DNA from: Chryseobacterium sp. IHB B 17019
Lineage (GTDB): Bacteria; Bacteroidota; Bacteroidia; Flavobacteriales; Weeksellaceae
NCBI RefSeq assembly: GCF_001456155.1
Contig: NZ_CP013293.1
Coordinates: forward strand, 2,728,001 to 2,792,000
Direction: 5' to 3'
Length of the DNA stretch: 64,000 nt
Made by a program: the position numbers and the translations under genes. Under the pieces are notes generated by a model. It did not search any database. It was given only the letters and a program-made list of their open reading frames with translations, and had not been told where the DNA came from. Shown here piece by piece: positions 60,482 through 64,000 of the stretch; within the stretch, counting starts at the first letter, position 1; the number at the start of each line of letters is the position of its first letter.

Positions 60482-60982
60482 TCAGAATTGCTGAAACAGG
60501 TAGCGGTTAGGATAAGCAAGCTTTTCACTTTTCCTTTTCCCATCCACTATTATGTGTACAATATTAATCTGGTCATCAAAAAGATTATACAAAAAACTAA
60601 CAGCAGCTTCCACTTTCTTTGGGGTTTCCACAGCTTCTGATTCCAGGTAAATGTTTACAGATTCCTGGTCTTCTTCATAACCTATAAAATTGACTTTCAG
60701 GAATTTATTATTAGTTTTAAGCTTAAAATACTCAGAGCAGTAATTGTTAAGCGCTTCTTTAAGCAAAGCTTTATATTTGGGATCATTAAAATGATAAGGT
60801 TTTCCGTATTTTTTACTTAACCCGCTTTCCAGATCATCTAAAAAGAAACGTCCTGTTACTTCAAAAGTTTTCGATTTCTGATTGTAATTAATTTCTACAG
60901 AACCCACATGATAAGGATGTTTCGCCTTAGTAAAAGAGAATAAAAAAACAATCGCAAGCAAAAAAATCCACAAATTCTTCAT
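60482..60982 (-). CDS. DUF6702 family protein
   Basis: A 166-residue exported or periplasmic protein with a signal peptide (cleaved around TKAKHP). The mature protein starts HPYHVGSVEINYNQKSKTFEVTGRFFLDDLE, a pattern I recognise as the DUF6702 family, found in Bacteroidota beside a HupE/UreJ gene and an M1 peptidase. The conserved N-terminal His-rich start (KHPYHVG) is compatible with metal binding but that is a guess. It is divergent from the HupE/UreJ gene, with 66 bases between them. Function unknown. Confidence 0.8.
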   Translation of the reverse strand: MKNLWIFLLAIVFLFSFTKAKHPYHVGSVEINYNQKSKTFEVTGRFFLDDLESGLSKKYGKPYHFNDPKYKALLKEALNNYCSEYFKLKTNNKFLKVNFIGYEEDQESVNIYLESEAVETPKKVEAAVSFLYNLFDDQINIVHIIVDGKRKSEKLAYPNRYLFQQF

Positions 60983-60996
60983 AAAATCTGGTCAGT

Positions 60997-61004
60997 TAAA
61001 TTTG
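60997..61004 (+). promoter_or_regulatory. -7 element of the HupE/UreJ-M1 unit
   Basis: TAAATTTG on the plus strand, 45 bases before the ATG at 61049, matches TAnnTTTG. It lies in the 66-base spacer between the divergent DUF6702 and HupE genes. Confidence 0.45.
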
Positions 61005-61048
61005 TTCCGAAATTAATCATTATTTTCGTAAGCATTTATATTTTACTT

Positions 61049-61630
61049 ATGATGCAGGATTTTCAATTTTATTTAAAGCTTGGCTGGGAACATATCATTT
61101 CTCTTGACGCGCTTGATCATCAGCTTTTCGTATTAGCTTTAATAGCTGTTTATTCTTACACCGACTGGAAAAAAATATTAATTCTAGTGACTGCTTTTAC
61201 CATCGGACATTCCATAACCTTAGCGTTAAGCATTTTAGATATTGTAAGAGTTAATTCTGACTGGGTTGAGTTTTTAATTCCGTTAACCATTGTTTTAACC
61301 TCATTAGGAAATATTCTGATGAAAAATAAAAAACAGTCTCTCATGAAAGCCAATTATTACTTAGCCTTAATTTTCGGGCTGATCCATGGGATGGGTTTTG
61401 CGAATACAGCAAGGGTAATGATCGCGAAGAGCCAAAGCATTGCCGTTCCGTTGTTAGGCTTTAATATTGGCCTGGAGCTGGGACAAATTGTAATTGTTTT
61501 TGCCATTTTAATTTTGCTTTTTATTTTGCTTAACTTATTCAAGGTTAACAAGAAAGACTGGATACTGTTTGTTTCCTCAGGTGTTTTTGCATTATCATTG
61601 AAAATGACTTTAGAAAGAATTCCTTTTTAA
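61049..61630 (+). CDS. HupE/UreJ family membrane protein
   Basis: A 193-residue inner-membrane protein with about six helices. Conserved features include LDALDHQLFVLALIAVYS at the start, FTIGHSITLALSIL with its His in a helix, and LIHGMGFAN. HupE/UreJ proteins are thought to carry nickel for hydrogenase or urease, but neither enzyme is encoded here, so the substrate may be another metal. A leading MM allows start at 61049 or 61052. The gene precedes the M1 peptidase gene by 68 bases, and the DUF6702 gene is divergent from it. Confidence 0.85.
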   Translation: MMQDFQFYLKLGWEHIISLDALDHQLFVLALIAVYSYTDWKKILILVTAFTIGHSITLALSILDIVRVNSDWVEFLIPLTIVLTSLGNILMKNKKQSLMKANYYLALIFGLIHGMGFANTARVMIAKSQSIAVPLLGFNIGLELGQIVIVFAILILLFILLNLFKVNKKDWILFVSSGVFALSLKMTLERIPF

Positions 61631-61666
61631 GCGTGAAACATTTTCAAGTTTTCAACTACTTATTAT

Positions 61667-61674
61667 TATATTTG
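61667..61674 (+). promoter_or_regulatory. -7 element of the M1 peptidase gene
   Basis: TATATTTG, 25 bases before the ATG at 61699, matches TAnnTTTG. It suggests the peptidase gene has its own promoter in addition to readthrough from the HupE gene. Confidence 0.4.
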
Positions 61675-61698
61675 TTAATTCTTAAAAAAATTCGGTTT

Positions 61699-64000
61699 AT
61701 GAAACTAAAAGTTGCCGCACTTTCAGTATTTGCTTATGTCGGGTTAACCGCTCAGAATATTCAGAATAATCCCGGAAGCAACCACGGGAACAAATTCGAA
61801 CAATTAGGAACCATCCTTCCCACTCCGAACATCTACAGAACTGCTTCGGGAGCGCCTGGCCACGGCTATTGGCAGAACAGGGCTGATTACGATATCACAG
61901 CTTATCTGGATGAAGATAAAAGAAACCTGAAGGGATCGGAAACGGTAACTTATTACAACAATTCCCCGGACGAACTGGAATATATCTGGCTTCAACTGGA
62001 TGAAAATCAGCAGTCAAGTGTAAAAAAAGCTGATTTTGCTTATTCTTCCACCCTTCCGAAAGCAAGCAATGACCAACAGTTAAAAGCTACGGAATTACCT
62101 GTAAAAGACAACGGATATGGTGTAAATCTTGAAAAAGTAACCGATGCATCAGGAAATCCTTTAAAATATACGGTAAACAAGACCATGATGCGTATTGATT
62201 TACCTAAAGCTTTAAAAAAAGGCGAAAAACTTACATTCAAAATAGACTGGAACTACAATATTCCAAACAGAATGAAAATGGGCGGCCGAGGCGGTTATGA
62301 AAACTTTCCTGAAGACGGAAACGACCTTTACACGATGGCACAATGGTATCCGAGAATGTGTGTTTACAGCGATTTTCACGGATGGCAGAACCACCAGTTT
62401 ACGGGAAGAGGAGAATTTGCCCTTGTTTTTGGGGATTTTAAAGTTTCCATGAATGTTCCTGCAGATCATATTGTGGGCGGAACCGGTGAATGTAAAAATT
62501 ATGACCAGGTTTTAACATCAGAGCAGCTCGCAAGATATAATAAATCCAAAACTGCAAATGAGCCGGTGGAAATCGTAACATTGGATGAAGCTAAAAAAGC
62601 AGAAAAAAATCATTCAAAACAAAGAAAAACATGGGTTTTTGAAGCTAGCAATGTAAGAGATTTTGCCTGGACTTCCTCCAGAAAATTTGTTTGGGACGGA
62701 ATGGGTGTAACGATTCCTGAAAACAACAATAAAGTAATGGCCATGAGCTTTTATCCAAAAGAAGCTTATGGATTATACAGAAAATATTCTACAAAAGCTG
62801 TTGCGCATACTATTAAAACTTATTCAGAGTTTACAATTCCGTATCCTTATCCTGTAGCACAGTCTGTAGAGGCCGCAAATGGGATGGAATATCCGATGAT
62901 CTGCTTCAATTTCGGAAGAACAGAAAAAGACGGAACCTATTCTGAAGGAACAAAAAATGGAATGCTGGGTGTAATTATCCATGAGGTTGGGCACAACTTT
63001 TTCCCGATGATTATTAACTCCGATGAAAGGCAGTGGACGTGGATGGATGAAGGTTTAAATACTTTCGTGGAATATCTTACCGAAGAAAAATGGGACAACA
63101 AATTCCCGTCAAAAAGAGGTCCGGCCTGGACGATTGTTGATTACATGAAGCTTCCGAAAGATCAGCTGGAACCCATCATGTCAAACTCTGAAAATATTGT
63201 TCAGTTTGGCCCGAATGCGTATGCAAAACCGGCAACAGGGTTGAATATCCTTCGTGAAACAATTATGGGAAGGGAGCTTTTTGACAAAGCTTTTAAAACC
63301 TATTCAAAAAGATGGGCTTTCAAGCATCCTGAACCTGCGGATTTCTTCAGAACAATGGAAGATGCGAGCGGTGAGGATCTGGATTGGTTCTGGAGAGGAT
63401 GGTTCTACGGAACAGATCCTGTAGATATCGCAATTGAGAAAGTAACTGTGGCGGTTCCGGATTTAAATACAGCTCCGAGAGCAGCAAAAGAAGTTAAATA
63501 TAAAGTTGAAAAACCTGCTGTAAATGAATTTGAAGACATTTCAAAAATCAGAAACAGAGAAGATAAAAACATCACTTTTTATGTAGAAAAAGACAAGGAT
63601 GCACAGGATTTTTACTACAGATATGACAGAGGTCAGGAAAAAGTTGACACCGAAAAGGAATACGATTTCAAATTTGAAGGTACTGATCCTTTAACTCAAA
63701 AGGAAAAAGACAAGTTTAAAAATATGACCGCTTATCAAATTGATTTCACGAACAAAGGTGGTCTGGTAATGCCTATTCTTCTTGAATTTACATTTGAAGA
63801 CGGCTCAAAACTGACTGATAAATCTTCTGCCCAGATTTGGAGAATGAATGAGCAGAAAGTTTCCAAGACGTATTATTTTGATAAAAAATTAAAGTCAATT
63901 CAGTTGGATCCAATGAGAGAAACTGCCGATATTGATACTTCAAACAATCTTTGGAGCAACGACGGCGGAACAGCACAGGTTTCCAAGTTTGATTTGTTTA
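61699..64000 (+). CDS. M1-family metallopeptidase, 3' end outside window
   Basis: The gene begins at ATG 61699 and is still open at the right edge after 767 codons. A signal peptide (cleaved near GLTAQ) shows it is exported. The zinc site HEVGH (428-432) with the second Glu E451 in WMDEGLNTFVEY is the gluzincin M1 pattern, and GMEYP (395-399) is the usual GxMEN-like substrate-binding strand. The N-terminal beta domain (YLDEDKRNLKGSETVTYYN) is M1-type. It likely trims peptides as an aminopeptidase in the periplasm or outside the cell. It follows the HupE/UreJ gene in a recurring Bacteroidota neighbourhood. Confidence 0.93.
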   Translation, partial: MKLKVAALSVFAYVGLTAQNIQNNPGSNHGNKFEQLGTILPTPNIYRTASGAPGHGYWQNRADYDITAYLDEDKRNLKGSETVTYYNNSPDELEYIWLQLDENQQSSVKKADFAYSSTLPKASNDQQLKATELPVKDNGYGVNLEKVTDASGNPLKYTVNKTMMRIDLPKALKKGEKLTFKIDWNYNIPNRMKMGGRGGYENFPEDGNDLYTMAQWYPRMCVYSDFHGWQNHQFTGRGEFALVFGDFKVSMNVPADHIVGGTGECKNYDQVLTSEQLARYNKSKTANEPVEIVTLDEAKKAEKNHSKQRKTWVFEASNVRDFAWTSSRKFVWDGMGVTIPENNNKVMAMSFYPKEAYGLYRKYSTKAVAHTIKTYSEFTIPYPYPVAQSVEAANGMEYPMICFNFGRTEKDGTYSEGTKNGMLGVIIHEVGHNFFPMIINSDERQWTWMDEGLNTFVEYLTEEKWDNKFPSKRGPAWTIVDYMKLPKDQLEPIMSNSENIVQFGPNAYAKPATGLNILRETIMGRELFDKAFKTYSKRWAFKHPEPADFFRTMEDASGEDLDWFWRGWFYGTDPVDIAIEKVTVAVPDLNTAPRAAKEVKYKVEKPAVNEFEDISKIRNREDKNITFYVEKDKDAQDFYYRYDRGQEKVDTEKEYDFKFEGTDPLTQKEKDKFKNMTAYQIDFTNKGGLVMPILLEFTFEDGSKLTDKSSAQIWRMNEQKVSKTYYFDKKLKSIQLDPMRETADIDTSNNLWSNDGGTAQVSKFDLF

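Overview
The window is chromosomal DNA from a member of the Bacteroidota, most likely class Flavobacteriia and close to Chryseobacterium (family Weeksellaceae). The base composition is AT-rich. Several promoters follow the phylum-specific pattern TTG-N19/20-TAnnTTTG. There are two SusC/SusD pairs, a lipoprotein form of TamA (TamL) beside TamB, a class II HMG-CoA reductase for mevalonate-type isoprenoid synthesis, and dispersed intergenic repeats of kinds I associate with this group. The species is an inference from gene content and memory of relatives; no database was searched. I see no prophage, insertion sequence, rRNA operon or CRISPR array. The one tRNA is tRNA-Gln(TTG).

Layout. 1-5950: end of a Gfo/Idh/MocA oxidoreductase gene, a siderophore-type TonB-dependent receptor followed by a PepSY membrane protein, a small beta-barrel protein behind a sigma-54-like promoter, a 1-Cys peroxiredoxin whose promoter carries a perfect dyad, and an MscS channel. 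6000-11810: a Cys-rich protein, sucC, a ClC channel/transporter, a DUF423 protein, a secreted protein, and HMG-CoA reductase whose stop codon overlaps the start of an unlisted 51-residue membrane protein. 11950-14080: a radical-SAM protein with a DNA-binding helix-hairpin-helix and its DUF4130 partner, a predicted but uncharacterised nucleic-acid modification or repair pair. 14390-16970: pfkA-gapA glycolysis operon and a small membrane protein. 16980-28100: an outer-membrane protein, a LuxR-type regulator, an MpaB-family oxygenase, recA, htpG, an alkyltransferase-like protein, a 48-residue protein, a deoxyhypusine-synthase homologue, a Gre-like factor, ArfB and MenE.

28199-36924: tRNA-Gln, tamB, tamL and a YihY/BrkB protein, all envelope biogenesis. 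37183-50267: a surface metzincin lipoprotein with a discoidin domain, argS, and two tandem susC-susD pairs on the minus strand. 50380-59012: rnhB, yidC, pyrG, a YceI protein, radA, a second secreted metzincin and an AcpH-like protein. 59057-64000: a secreted tail-fibre-like protein, then DUF6702, HupE/UreJ and an M1 metallopeptidase that runs off the end.

The best candidates for an under-described system are the rSAM-DUF4130 pair, the DUF6702-HupE-M1 neighbourhood, the deoxyhypusine-synthase homologue in an organism not expected to have eIF5A, and the two genes (htpG and the beta-barrel gene) that appear to have sigma-54-type promoters. Most of the rest is ordinary core genome.
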